A stretch of DNA of 64,000 nucleotides from Cinclus cinclus (lineage: Eukaryota; Chordata; Aves; Passeriformes; Cinclidae): positions 65,519,158-65,583,157 of the forward strand of contig NC_085049.1 of assembly GCF_963662255.1 (NCBI RefSeq), given 5' to 3'. Numbering within the stretch: position 1 is the first letter of the stretch; each line of letters starts with the position of its first letter. Shown here one piece after another: positions 11,455-23,311 of this stretch. The notes beneath the pieces were generated by a model. That model saw only the letters and a list, made by a program, of their open reading frames with translations, made no database searches and had not been told where the DNA came from. The translations under genes and the position numbers were made by a program.

Positions 11455-11970
11455 CCGCCCACTGCCTCACCCCTTTAAGCCCCGCCCCCACACAATCCCG
11501 GGGTCCCCTCCGGCCACGCCCCCTCCCCGAGCGCGGGACGGGAGGGGCTGAACCTCCGTGCGCGCGCCCGGCGGGGCGGGGGGCGGGGCGCGGCCGCGCG
11601 CCCGCGCGCCGCTCTCACCTGCGCTCAGGTGCTGCCGCGGGCGCGCGCCGCCATCGCGCTCTCCCGGCGGGGCGGGGCCGCGGCGGGGGCGTGGTCTCCG
11701 CTCCGCGCATGCGCGCCTCCCCTCCTTTCCTCTTCTCCGCCGCTTCCCTCCCGCCGCGTCCCTCCCGTTGCCGGGCGACGCGCGCGCTCCCCGCTGCGCC
11801 GCCTCTGATTGGCCGCGGGCGCGGCGGGCGGCCAATGGCGGCGCGCGTAGTTGCGGGGTGGGCGGGAGGCGGGAGCGCGGCCGGGCGTGAGGGAGGGAGG
11901 GACGGGCGGAGCGGGCCAGCGCCGTGAGGGGCGATGTCGGCTCGGGGAGGATTCGGCGACCCTCAGGTGC
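11455..11970. promoter_or_regulatory. CpG-island bidirectional promoter of MEST (-) and CEP41 (+)
   Basis: Very GC- and CpG-rich. MEST exon 1 ends at 11619 on the minus strand and the CEP41 start codon is at 11934 on the plus strand, so the two transcripts diverge from about 300 bp. Visible elements: a palindromic NRF-1 core GCGCATGCGC at 11705-11714, ATTGG at 11808-11812 and CCAAT at 11832-11836 (a CCAAT pair in opposite orientation), and several GC boxes. No TATA box. Head-to-head CEP41/MEST is also the mammalian arrangement. Transcription start sites cannot be fixed from sequence. Confidence 0.85.
11625..11654 (-). other. Upstream ORF in MEST exon 1 (MAARARGST)
   Basis: ATG GCG at 11654-11652 with a purine at -3 opens a nine-codon frame that ends in TGA before the exon 1 donor (GT at 11618-11617). 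The MEST start in exon 2 is only about 7 bases after the splice junction, so a ribosome would have to reinitiate, or scan past this ATG, to make MEST from this exon 1. Confidence 0.6.
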
Positions 11971-13758
11971 CGTGAGGGGCCTTCCCTTCTCAACAACTAG
12001 CGGGCAGCGAGGGGATGGTTCGTGCAACCCCCGGAGCCGGGAGAGCTCCGCGTGGACAGAAAACGGGAGAAATTCTCCTTTTGAGGCTTTAAATCACCGG
12101 GGTTTAATACCGAGATAGGGATTCAGGAATTTCTCTCTCGTTTTTCTGTCCCTTTTTCTGTGCTTTTTTAAATATTGTTTTTAAAATTTTGACTTCTCAT
12201 CTTTTCCATTTTGAAACAGCTTCTAACCCGGCGCATCCCCTCGAATCCCAAGTATCAACATATAAAAACTCGTCTGGATACTGGTAAGTGAAACTGTGGA
12301 GTAAAACCGCCCAAAATGGGTGTAGGATGGCAGAAAGTATAATTAATGTCTTAATTACCTCTACCCTGAGCTAATTTACCCCATCACTGCAGAATCCTTA
12401 TTGTGCTTATGATTTGCCTCACCAAATGCTTGCAGCTTATAAAAATTTTCTATTTACAATTTTCCCTCAAAGGTGAAATTTAAACAAGCACGAGCTATAC
12501 AGGTTTATGTGTATTTATATAATTTTAATGTATTTATGTGTATCTTCACACAACACCATGCACCCCCTGGAAATAGAGATTAAATGTTCTGTGTGTGGCT
12601 GACCACATGTTTGAAGTCTTTGATGTCTTAAAACATGTTTGTTTTTTTTTTTTTTACTCTTCTATTTTAAAGAAAAGATTGGGGGTTAAATAGGTTTAAA
12701 CTGGGTCAGGCTCTGTTGTGGTAGTTCCCATAGAAATTACTGATCTTGGAATTCCTGTCTATGGACTTATTTAAATAAATTATTGTAATAAATTGGTTTT
12801 TTTGTTGCTGTTGTTACAGGAAACAGTTTGTCAAAATACATGGAAAAAATGGAAGAGATCAAAAGAAGTGAGTACCTGGGGAGGAGCAGAATGGGTTGGT
12901 TCAAAACTCAAAGAGCAGGAGGTTTTCCTTGGAAATCTACACAGATTTAATTTAAGAATCCAAGCAGGAAATCTTCCAGATCCTTCTTTGTGCAGTTTTG
13001 TTATTGGATTTTCTTATTGGCAGTTCTCTGAGCTAAGAAATCCAGGTTAGACTCATCTGGGAAGATTAATGGATCATTTCTGAGACTTTTATTTCGCTTT
13101 TAGGTCACAACTTGAGCTCTTTTATCTTGATATAATTTAAATTCCTATCAATTTATCTTTTATCTAAGTTCCTATTAATTCTCCAAGACAGGAAAAGACC
13201 AAGCTCATTCCATGTGTTTCCATTGGTTTTGCTACCACTGAATGCTGGTATTTTGAAAACTTTAGCTAGTTCAGGCTAATGAAGTCCTAAATTATTTTTA
13301 TTTCTCTATTTTCTCACCAAAAACAGACTTTTCAAATAATTTTTTACCAATACAACTGATGATTTATGACTTTATTCCCAGACTATTCTCACATAAGAGG
13401 CCAGGAAAATTCTTCAACCTCAAAGCTCGATTTATGGAGGCAAAAAAAAAAACAAAAAACCCAAAACCCTGAATTGAACTGAAACCTCCATTAATGAGGA
13501 TTAATTAGGATTTGAAACATTCAGGTTTAGTTCTCAGCCCAACTCTCTGAGGGAGGTCACAGGAATTTATTTGTGCAAAACAAGCCTTTGTGGTGTGTTG
13601 TTTGGGTTGGGTTTTTGTTTTTTTTTTGTCCCAAACACTGCAGGTCTTTGGTGGGGGTGAAATGAAAAGAGGAATGACCTCGAGCTTTCCAAAATGCTCT
13701 GTTGACTAAAATATCAGTGCTGGACACTGCCTTGCTTTTTATTTCTGTTGAAAAATCT

Positions 13759-13789
<31 letters not shown>

Positions 13790-16700
13790 GTGCCTCCGGT
13801 GGGTTTCCAATCTCACCACGGATCTGTTCCATGCTGTTCTTTTATTCCTTCCCCTCATTTTTTTTTTTTTTTTTGGATGGAGGAACTTTCTCATTCTCTC
13901 CAGGCTGAATGGCTACGTTGTGTTCCCAGGGAGCGGAGGAACTTCTCCCCCTTGGTTTCTCAGGGATAGATGACACCCTTTGGATGCAGATTTAAATCTC
14001 CTGCACAGGCACCTCTCTGTCCCTTATGTAACCTGAGAGATTTAAATCCACGCCATCAAAAATTAAAGAGCTGCCCCCACCACGATCCATCCTTTGGAGG
14101 ATTGACTTGAGGACAAACAGGAGGTCTCTTCCTTCCTTCTCTCTGCTGGTGTTTCCCTCCTCTCCAAAGCCCTCAGGAGCCCACCCTTGGAAAACAGAAT
14201 CATTCCAGGCAAAACCATGTCAGAAAACTCCAACGGATCCACCAGGACTGGACCGGGTACGTGGGGTTGATTTTGCAGCTGGAAGCAGCATTCCTGAGCT
14301 CTCTGGGAAGGCATTTTGGGTGGCAAAGGCAAGGTCCAGGGCAAAGAGGCTTTTTTGGGATGAGAAGTCCTTATTTGAGGTGGACAGGAGCCATCCAGGA
14401 GCTGTGTTCTTCGACAGCGGTTCTGCTTCGCTGGTGACTTTATCCATCCAGCACTTCCCAAGCTTTGCTGCTTTTATTTCTCCTTCTAAATGAAGTTTAT
14501 TTGCCATGACAGAGAGGCTCTTTTTTGGCCTTGGCTGAGCGATTTTAAGCCTTGAGCAGATGAAAAGGGAAATAATTGCAGGTGATAATTGTTGCTGGGT
14601 TTTTTTTTTTTTGTTCTTTTTGAGTTAAAGGAGGATTTAACAACCTCAGCTTGAAAACAGGTGGTTTTTCAAGAACCACGAGGCTCATTTCCCAGTTAAT
14701 TGACATCTTGAAATTCAGTTTCTGCCCCTCCTCATCCTCCAATCCAGCTTCTGCACCTCCTGTGCTTTCAGCCCCGTGGTTTGGATGTGCAGAGGATATT
14801 TTGGAAGGGCTTCTTTTTTCCCTAGGATGATTTGTGAGGTGCTTGTTTTCCAGCCTAATGAAAATGATTGAGGGTAGGATGTTGAATTTGGGAACTCTGA
14901 ATGTTTTGGGAAGAGATCTCAGCCTCCAGCATTCCTGTGGCTCTCTAAACACAGCTCAGCTTGAGAATTTCCATAAGCAAATCCCACGGGGAAGTTTTTT
15001 TTGTGTGGTGGTTGCAGGAATGTGCATGGGAGCCCTTCTCCCTCATCTCCCCTAAGCTAATGGAGCATTCAGCAGATGGTTTTAGAGGATTTAGAATCGT
15101 TGAACTGAGTGGATTTGCCAAAGATCCCGTGCTCCATTGTTATCCCTAGGAGCTGAGCAGCTGGAGAGGAACCAGCTCCTTCCCAGCCCTGCATTTCCCA
15201 AAGGACAAAGCTGCCATTGCTTCCCAGGAGAGGTTATTCCATAGCAAGATGTTCCCACTGATACCCATCCTGGCTTCTCTTCCCTCCTCCTCACACCTTT
15301 TGTTTCATTCCAGGAGGTTTATCCCTTCCTCTGCATCTCCAGGATCTCGATGGGATCAGGCTCCCATCTCTTGGCTCTGGGAATCTCTGCTCTGGATCTT
15401 TGCCAACAGCCCTGCTCAGTTTTCTTCCTCCCTAAGCTGTCTTCAGGATTAAGATTCAATTAGTCCAGTTTCTTGTGTTAATTACCCATTAAGACTCAAT
15501 TAGTCCAGTTTCTTGTGTCAGCTCTCTGTTTCTTGAGAGGTCCGTATCGAAGAAACTGGAATTTAATTGTGAGATAAAGCATAAAATCTTGGATTTTTTA
15601 AATTAAGGTGAAACCTGAGTGTTTAGCTTGGTATTTGCAAAGACACGATGCCCCATGCTCTGATTCTGCTGTAATTTACACAAATTAAAAATTAAGGTAA
15701 ATGGTTCTTTTGGTTTAAGGAGCTCTGTGACTCCAGTGGGCTCCAAAGAACAGCAGGGAAAGGGGAAAATTCCTGAACTGCTTCCTGCCCCAGCACCATG
15801 GAAAACATAAATTCATATTTGAGTCTAAAAGCAACTAAGTCTGCCTCTTCCACTTCATCATATCTGGACAAGATCTCTCTTTATAAGTGGTATTAATTAG
15901 AATCTCTCTTCATAACTGGTGTTTATTAAACCCTCTTTTTATAACTGGTTGTGGTGGTTTGAAAAGGTTTCTTAAAATTTTTACCTGAAAAAGAAATTCC
16001 AGTTTACGACTTTCTTACTTTTCTTTTTTTTAAACCTGATTTTTCTTCTTGTCTGACCTTAGTGTCAGAAGTTTTATTCTAAGTTGTTTATTTTTTTTCT
16101 TATAGTTTCTAGTAATAAAATTTCTCTTTGCACCATTTAAAGTTAAGCCTATTTTGCCTTCCTCCTAATCCTGTCTCACAGCAGAAAAATTTCAAATTAG
16201 TAAACCAAAACCACTACACTGGTGTTAATTAAACCCTCTCTTTATAAGTGGCATTTCACAAAGTGTCCAAGTTTGCTGCTCTCATCCTTCAGCACAAAAC
16301 TGAATTCCTGCCTGCCTGCAGAAGGAGTCTCAGAGAAAAGCTGTGTTTATGCCATGACCTAGTGTCTAAAAAAACTGGGAATGAACTGAGAATTTATCTT
16401 GTGCTCTGTTTTGTTTTTGAAGATTACAGGTATAAAAAGGATGAGCTGTTTAAAAGGCTGAAGGTGACAACTTTTGCTCAATTGGTATGTACGGATCCCT
16501 CAATGGCCTCCAAAATCTTCTAGAGGCAGCATTTTTCCTTAGAATAAAAATTCCTCTCTAACTATTTAGCTTTAGTTGTAATTATTCTGTCTTGGCTTCT
16601 TCCTGCCTTTAATACAAGCAAATCATTCATTTCCACAGTAGCCAAATGCCTTTAATTACAAATTAAAGTTTGTGGTGACTCCATCTTTGAAATTTATCCT

Positions 16701-19700
16701 TTATTTTATTTGTCCATTAACTTAAAAGGGTCTTCTGGCATCTTGCAAGAGAAAAAGGCTGTGTAAAACAGCACTGAATCTGAATTTTGTGTCAAGTAGT
16801 CACAGCCTGAAGCCCTCCCTGACCTCAAGTTTAACTGCAGAAGGTGGGCAGTTGGGATTTTGAGGCTTTCTATGCATTATTTTATTTAAAAGCAGTAAAT
16901 CATAATATTTTAAAAAGTGAAAAAATCGATCAGGAAACAAAGAGCTGGAGGGTGCTGGTTCAAAAAAACTTCTTCAAGCTAGGAAAAAAAAAAAAAAAAA
17001 AACAAACCCAAATTGTCTTCTCAGGAGAGAAGGAAAGAGAAGGTTGAACTTGGAGATGTTGGATTGTGCAGATTTGGTTTTTTTTTTTCCCCCTGGATTG
17101 TTTTCCCTGAGCTGATCCCTGCTGTGGATGTGGGGATCAGTGTCTCTGTGGTTTTGTGCCCTGCAGGTTCTCCAGGTTGCCTCTCTGTCCACTGAAACAG
17201 TAGAAGTGACAGACGAGGAGCTGCACAAGCTGCCAGGTGACACAAGGGAGGAGCCGGGGGTCACTGCCAAGGAGGGTGGGGGTCAAGTGGCAGAGCTGGG
17301 GATGTGTATTATGGGAAAATACTATCAGGAAAGACAAAATTTCACCTGTGGCCTGCAGCAATTCCAGGCTGGGAATAGAAACACTCCTGAAAAAAGGAGA
17401 GTTTTCCAGTAGGAAAAGTCTCGTGCTGGCAGATTTGTTGTAATAACATAATCCACATCAAAAATTCTGTTTTATTGACTTCTTCAAATGAGATGTCAAG
17501 CCCTAAAAAAATCTGTTGGCTCTTTATTATTTTAAATAGGAGAGGCTCTGGGTAAATTGTCCTGGTTAAGAGGATGAAGATAAAGCTGTCACACTTTTCT
17601 TTCCAGGAATAGAAAGTGCCCTTAAAACCTGCTTGTTTACCTCCTGCAGCTCCTTAGCTCCTGGTGCCCTGTTTTCTCCCCAGGTGCTGATGCTGCAGGT
17701 GACGATGCAGCAGGGACAAATGGCAAAGGGAGCCCTGAGGGGACACCCAGCCCTGTCCTGTTCCTGAACAACTCAGGAGCTGGGGAATCCCATCGCTCCA
17801 CGCTGCAGAGGTGCCTCACAGGAACATCATTTTCTTCCTCTCTTACCTTAGCAAATGATTATTTGAGTCCAACTGCTGAATTTAAAATTGCTGCTAAGTG
17901 GTTTTGTCCTGTATTTCTCATTAAAGCCAGGGTTTGTAGGTGAGAGGGAGGGGATTGGCAGGATTTCCTGTGGGAATGGGTTCGGGTGGAGGCAGCAGCC
18001 CAACTGTTGTCACCTGATGACAGTCTGCCAAGGAAATGTGTGTGTGGGATTCCATCCAGGCCCTTACATTCCAGAATTTTGGGGATGACGCAGTGCTCTG
18101 GTCAGCTCAGTTATATGCATTCCTGTTGGTGATGTTTTTGTGTGGATACGGAGGGACAGGACACAGGGAATGGCCTCAAAGTGACACAGGGATATTGGGA
18201 AGGAATTCCTGCGTGGGAGGGGCTGGAATAGAATTCCCAGAGAAGCCGGGGCTGCCCCTGGAAGTGTCCAGGGTTGGATAGGGCTTGGAGCAGCCTGGGA
18301 TAGTGGGAGGTGTCCCTCCACATGGCAGGGGGTGGAATGAGATCCTTTAGGTCCCTTCCCACCCAAACCATCTGGGACTGAGAAGAATTCCAAACCCACC
18401 ACACGAAGGGATCCTAGCTTTATTCCAGCTGTTCCCCCGTCTTGGAGCTGGTGGAGAGACACAAAAGCATTCCTTAACCTCCTTTTCCCTTTGCAGTGTG
18501 ATCAGTGGGGTTGGGGAACTGGACATTGAGAAGGATTCTCCAAAGAAAGAGGACACCCAGGCCAAGGAGAGGCCTTATCCTGACTGCCCGTTCCTGCTGC
18601 TGGACGTGCGGGACCGCGACGCCTACGAGCAGTGCCACATTGTGGGAGGTGAGCAACTACTGCATTTTATTTGTATTTGTTTGTTTTGTTGTTTTTTTTT
18701 TTTATTTGCCTTTTTTGCCAGGGTTGGGATTAAATGCTCGAGATGGTATTTGTAGTTCAGACTCAGATATTTATTCTTATCTGTTATGGTGAGTGCTACA
18801 GTACTTCAAGCTAACAAAATAAAAAATGGAGATGTGTCTCTCTCTCTCTACAAGGCCTTTTCAGGGCAAATTGCCCAATTAAGAAGTGACATCTAAATTA
18901 TTTTTACTTTTAACCCAATAACCAACCACCTGTGGTTGACAATGCAGATTTTTCTATCACCTAGACCCATGAAGAAGAAGGTGAAGAAGAAAGAAGCCTC
19001 CATCTTGCTTTGTATATATTGCTGTAGTTTAAAACCTTAAATTCTAAGTTTTCCACCCTGTGCTGTTGCACACTTCTGTTCAAACTACACACCCATGATC
19101 CCAGTTCTGTCATTCCATTTTGGAAGCCTTCTCCAAGTCCTCAGGTCAAAAGCAGTGTTCTCCTGGGGGTCAGTGCCTGTCAGCACAGAAAGTCTCAAAT
19201 CCTCAGTTTCCAGGGTTCCAACAGGCAGGGACACAACTCCACAGGTACCTGGACATGGATTTCAGCTCTGGACCACATTCCAGATGCATTTTGTCCCCCA
19301 GCTGGAACATCACTGGGTGTTTTCAGTGCTCATCCAGCACATCCCTCCTTCCTCGGAAGGGATGAGGGCCCTGAGCTGATGTTAATCCCATACTCAGTGG
19401 GTTCCAGGCTGTTGGGTGTTCAGCCTCTGGATGATTTTTCCCCTTTTTTTTTTTTTTTTCCCTTCTACAGCTTATTCCTACCCCATTGCAACGTTGTCCA
19501 GAACCATGAATCCATATACAAATAATATTCTGGAATATGTATCCTTTACATGGAAACATGGGGGGGGGATGTTGGTGGGGGGCTCCCAAAATAAGTTTGA
19601 GCTTACCCAAGCAAAATTAGGGATCTCAAAAGAGGTGGGACAGGAGCTGGAGTTCCAGCTCCACTGCCTTCTTCAGATGCTTGATTCTGCTTCCTCAGAG

Positions 19701-21742
19701 TTTCTCCTGACTCCAGTGGGAGCTGCCTAGATTTGGCATTTCCCAGGATTTTGGCTGCTGCAAAGCCAAGCCAGGCTTGGGCACTGCTCTCCTGCTACCC
19801 CTGGGATGCATCCATCAAATCCTTTGGCTTCCTATCAGCACCTTGATGAGATTGGGGTCAGACAGAGGATTATTAAATGGGATTAGGTTGATCATTCCCA
19901 GGCTGTTGATTCTGAGGGGAGGTTGTAAACGAGGGGGCTGTTGCCATTCCCAGTCGTCAAGCAATGCTGGATCCAGTGGGAATGAAGCTGTGTCTGGCAA
20001 GCCCCAGCCATTGAGAATTCTACAGGGAGAACATTCCTGCTAGATGCTTGCAAGCCAAGAATGGAGTCTTTCCCTCCCCAGTCCCTCTCCAGTTTTCTCT
20101 CTTTTTTTTTTCCCCCCTAAATGTTTCAATATCTTCTTAAGTTCAGCAGTGATGCCTTAACAGTTCCCATGGCAGAAAAATGCCCATGGAAAAATCATCA
20201 TCGTGTACGACAACGACGAGCGCTTGGCGAGCCAGGCGGCCACCACCATGTGTGAGAGGGGCTTTGAGAACCTCTTCATGTTGTCTGGGGGTAGGTGGGG
20301 CTGGGAGAGCTCCCCAGGACCCTCCTGGGGAAAAGGAGAGTGGGGAACAGCTCGTGGGAGCTGGAGATGGGAGAGATCTGGGTTGTGGAATCCCTGAATG
20401 GTTTGGGTTGGAAGGAAACTGAACAATCATCCACATCCAACCCTATGGGCAGGGAAACCTCCCACTGTCCCAGGCTGCTCCAAGCCCCAGTGTCCAGCCT
20501 GGCCTTGGGCACTGCCAGGGATCCAAGGGCAGCCACAGCTGCTCTGGCAATTCCAGCCCAGCCAGGAATTCCCAATTCCCAAATCTCCCCTTTTCCCATC
20601 TGAAGCCATTCCCTGTGTCCTGTCCCTCCAGGCCTTGTCCCTAGTCCCTCTGCAGCTCTCCTGGAGCCTCTTTAGGGGCCCTGGAATGTTCTGGAAGCTC
20701 TCCCTGGAACCTTCTCCAGGGGAACTTTCCTAATTCTGGGAGCAGCTCCAGGGTCTCCTCTGGGCCCTCTCTCGCAGCTCCAGGTTCTCCTGCTGTTGTC
20801 CCTAGAGTTGGATTCCATGTGGGATCTCACCTGAGCAGGACACAGGGGCAGAGTTCCCCCCTCTTCCCACTGCCCACATTTCTCTATCCAAACTTTGGTT
20901 GGTCCATCAACCCAGCTCCATCAGTCCCTCCTGGCTGGCCCTCCTGACCCATCCAGCTGGGTTGACAGATGCTCTGTGTCCCTGCAGGCCTCAAGGTCCT
21001 TGCCCAGAAGATCCCAGAGGGGCTGATCACCGGCACGCTCCCCGCATCCTGCCAGGTGGCAGCTCCCACGGGAACTGCCCGCAGGAGAACTCCCAGGGTG
21101 CCAGCCACACGTGCAGAGAACAAATGGAGGTTTTCTGCTGATGATCTGCAGAAGTTAAGGCATTACCTGGCTGAGGAGCAGATTCCTTCAGACACTGCCA
21201 GTAAGAGTCCAGTGATGCCTTCTCGGGCTTGACTACAAACAGGCCAGACAAAGTTAAAAGAATAAATGGGGATGTATTTCATTCAAGTATATTAAAGGCA
21301 GATGAAGCTAGCGCATTCTATGGAGTTTAGAGTCATGCACTAATGCAGCACAGGATTTGAAAAATATAAAAGCTAAAATTCTAAGGCATTTCCAGAGTGT
21401 GTTTCAACCTCATTGTGGAATCATGGAATGGTTGGGTGGGAAGGGACCTTAAACTTCCAAGGGATCTTAAACCTCCTTCCCCTATCCCAGGTTGCTCCAA
21501 GCCCATCCAACCTGGCATTGGACATATCCAGGGATGGGGCAGCCACATCTTGTGGACAGCAAGTTTCTGATTTGGGGTTGTTTTTTCTCACAGGCCGCCT
21601 TACCCGGGGTAGTTCGGGCCACGATTCCAAGTTCTCATCCGTGAGGAGCAACCCCAGCCTCCCCAGCACTGCTGGCACCGTGGGATCCCTGAGCAGCCGC
21701 TCCCACAGCAGGACCAGCATCCAGAACAGGCCCTGGAAATAA
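11934..21742 (+). CDS. CEP41: CEP41, centrosomal protein of 41 kDa
   Basis: Centrosome and ciliary-base protein needed for tubulin glutamylation in cilia; loss in humans causes Joubert syndrome 15. Coding exons: 11934-11966, 12220-12283, 12820-12867, 16423-16484, 17167-17236, 17684-17810, 18497-18648, 19471-19538, 20176-20290, 20988-21200, 21594-21742. They join in phase to 366 residues (human about 373). Landmarks: [11 protein letters not shown] start, [34 protein letters not shown] (about 50-69), and a rhodanese-like domain from about 161 ([15 protein letters not shown]) through [16 protein letters not shown] and [15 protein letters not shown] to LFMLSGGLKVL. Where active rhodaneses carry the catalytic Cys after the IVY strand there is Asp220, so the domain is probably not enzymatic. 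Ends in Ser/Arg-rich sequence and RPWK. An AATAAA overlaps the stop codon (21738-21743). Confidence 0.95.
15875..16251. repeat. 29-bp tandem repeat split by an LTR insertion (CEP41 intron 3)
   Basis: Units beginning CTCTCTTTATAAGTGG lie at 15875, 15904 and 15933. The third breaks at 15949, where an LTR starts, and resumes at 16224; a fourth unit starts at 16236. Unit consensus is close to CTCTCTTTATAACTGGTGTT then AATTAAACC. Confidence 0.85.
15950..16218 (+). mobile_element. Solo retroviral LTR, 5-bp target duplication (ERVL-like)
   Basis: A 269-bp element starting TGTGGTGGTTTG and ending AAACCACTACA (TG...CA ends with imperfect inverted termini), flanked on both sides by CTGGT (15945-15949 and 16219-16223). 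It contains AATAAA in AGTAATAAAATTTC (about 16111). A 5-bp duplication is usual for class III (ERVL-type) avian elements. No internal viral sequence is present, so this is a solo LTR left by recombination. It is non-coding and lies in CEP41 intron 3, in the gene's orientation if the AATAAA is its own signal. Confidence 0.85.
18149..18372 (+). mobile_element. CR1-type LINE 3' fragment (CEP41 intron 6)
   Basis: GGGACAGGACACAGGGAATG through GGGAGGTGTCCCTCCACATG to CCCACCCAAACCATCTGGGA, the shared CR1 3' end, lacking a clear octamer tail. About 120 bases upstream of the exon 7 acceptor. Confidence 0.75.
20388..20720 (-). mobile_element. CR1-type LINE 3' fragment, reverse orientation (CEP41 intron 9)
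   Basis: GGAATCCCTGAATGGTTTGG through GGCCTTGGGCACTGCCAGGG to CCATTCCCTGTGTCCTGTCC, the reverse complement of the CR1 3' end, starting about 100 bases past the exon 9 donor. Confidence 0.8.
21417..21545 (-). mobile_element. Short CR1-type fragment, reverse orientation (CEP41 last intron)
   Basis: GGAATCATGGAATGGTTGGG through CCCATCCAACCTGGCATTGG, about 130 bp, ending 50 bases before the last CEP41 exon. Confidence 0.7.
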
Positions 21743-22168
21743 AAGATTCCAGGTTTTGGGGATGCTGGGCACTGCAGCCCATTTGTGGTTTTAGGAATCG
21801 GCAGGGAAAAGCAGCCATGGTGAGAGTTGGCAGTTCGGGTAAGGCTGGGCAGCTGCAATGATGTTTCCTACAAGCAGAGATGGCATCACTTGAGGTGCAG
21901 GGCAGGACAGAGGTGACAGAACTGGTTTTGTAGGGGAGGGAGAAAACTGGGACCAGTAGGAAATGTTCCACAAAGTTTTTAGTCGAGCTGAAGGAATTTG
22001 TGTCTGTAACATTCCCAGGCTGTGCCTGGAGCTGTGAGAGCGAACAGGCCACAGATCATCCGTGAGCACAAACTTTGGTGGTTTTAGCTGAGATAAAGAC
22101 ATTCAGCACCTTACCAAAAGTGAGAAAAGATCCTGGAAGAGGTTTTTTTCTTTTTTTTTCTTTTTTTT

Positions 22169-22174
22169 AATAAA
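22169..22174 (+). terminator. Candidate CEP41 polyadenylation signal (AATAAA)
   Basis: AATAAA about 430 bases after the CEP41 stop, following a T-rich stretch. It competes with the AATAAA that overlaps the stop codon itself at 21738-21743. Confidence 0.5.
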
Positions 22175-23310
22175 TTATGGTAATGAACAGAAGTCTTTGT
22201 AAAGAAGATGTTTTTTATTGCCCAGTTGGTGCTGTGACAGTCATGCTTGTTCGTGGACACTTGTGAATAGTTGTGTCATTTTCAAGGTGAACTGGAGGAG
22301 AATAACTGGATTTTTTTTTCCCAGTGACTCCTTTGCCAGTGGTTTTTTAGAAGCTTATTTAAGGTTTAGGGTGGCTAAAGGAAAATTTGCTGCTATTATC
22401 TCACCAGGGTCCCTAAAACCCAGCAGGGACCTGGAATGTGGAACAGTGGCACAGTTTTCCTCGAATTGGTGCTTCTGGATAACCTGGGAATCCTCTGATT
22501 TTTTTTCTGAGCTGCCCATGGGACACTTTGGAGGTGATTTTGGAGGGATTCTGCTCTCTAGTTTTTCCATCTGGCATTGCTGAGCCTGGTCCCACTTTGG
22601 TTATCATGATCTTGTGGGTATTTTTGGATTCAGTGGTTTTTTTCCCCCATTTTTGAAGCTGACAATCTTCAATGCATCCTAAAACTCACTGGTGATTTTG
22701 GGATCATTCTCATGAAAGGACAAAAACTAGGAGAAATGGCACCTAATTTCCAGTTTGGCAGCTTAAGACTCAACATCTCTGAGCACGTTTATCATTTATT
22801 GTGTCTCTGAGTGTGAAAACAGACAATGCTGATGGTGGGACTGGCAGGTTCAGTCTGATAAGGTCCTGCTGCTGTGGGAGCAGATTTTTTCCAGCTCCAT
22901 GAGCTCTTGGAAGTGTCATTGCATTGGCTAAAATCCTGATTTTGCTATCCAGCTGTGGGAGACAGATCCAGAATCCCTGGCTGCTCTGTGCTGCATGGAA
23001 ACCTCCTGGTGAAACAAAACTGGCCTGAGTTGTTTGAAATCCTCCAAATCCAAGGAATCAAAGCAAGGACTGGATGTACTTTCCCACCATCTTGATGGAT
23101 TTGTGTGGATTTGGACTCTTGGTGTTGTTTGGAGCAGAGTCAAGCTCCACAGAGGATGAGAGGTTTAATTGTTTAATTTAATAAAATGTAAAATACAGCA
23201 TCTGCTTGGGTGATTTTTTTTTTTGCAGTTTTGAGAGCTGTGGAGAGCCTGGAAAAGCTGGGAATGAGCAGGGGCTCAGCTCCCCATTCCCTAGGGATTG
23301 CAGCAGGTGA
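22175..23310. other. Intergenic stretch between CEP41 and CPA1 with no gene seen
   Basis: About 1.1 kb of unique-looking AT-richer sequence. No exon with splice borders and no family resemblance was found. A further AATAAA at about 23180 could be a distal CEP41 signal. A CR1 copy follows. Confidence 0.6.
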
Positions 23311-23311
23311 G

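Noticed and set aside
4660..11700. Imprinting of MEST
   Set aside because: Imprinting is known for therian MEST, but nothing in a single sequence shows methylation or allelic expression, and birds are not known to imprint it.
11244..11927. 227-codon plus-strand frame through the 79-bp repeat and CpG island
   Set aside because: GC-rich promoter DNA and minisatellite; it overlaps MEST exon 1 antisense and has no family match.
18725..19095. AT-rich stretch in CEP41 intron 7 that looks like part of an avian LTR (tail near CTGTAGTTTAAAACC)
   Set aside because: No clear TG...CA ends, target duplication or second copy in the window, so it is not called as an element.
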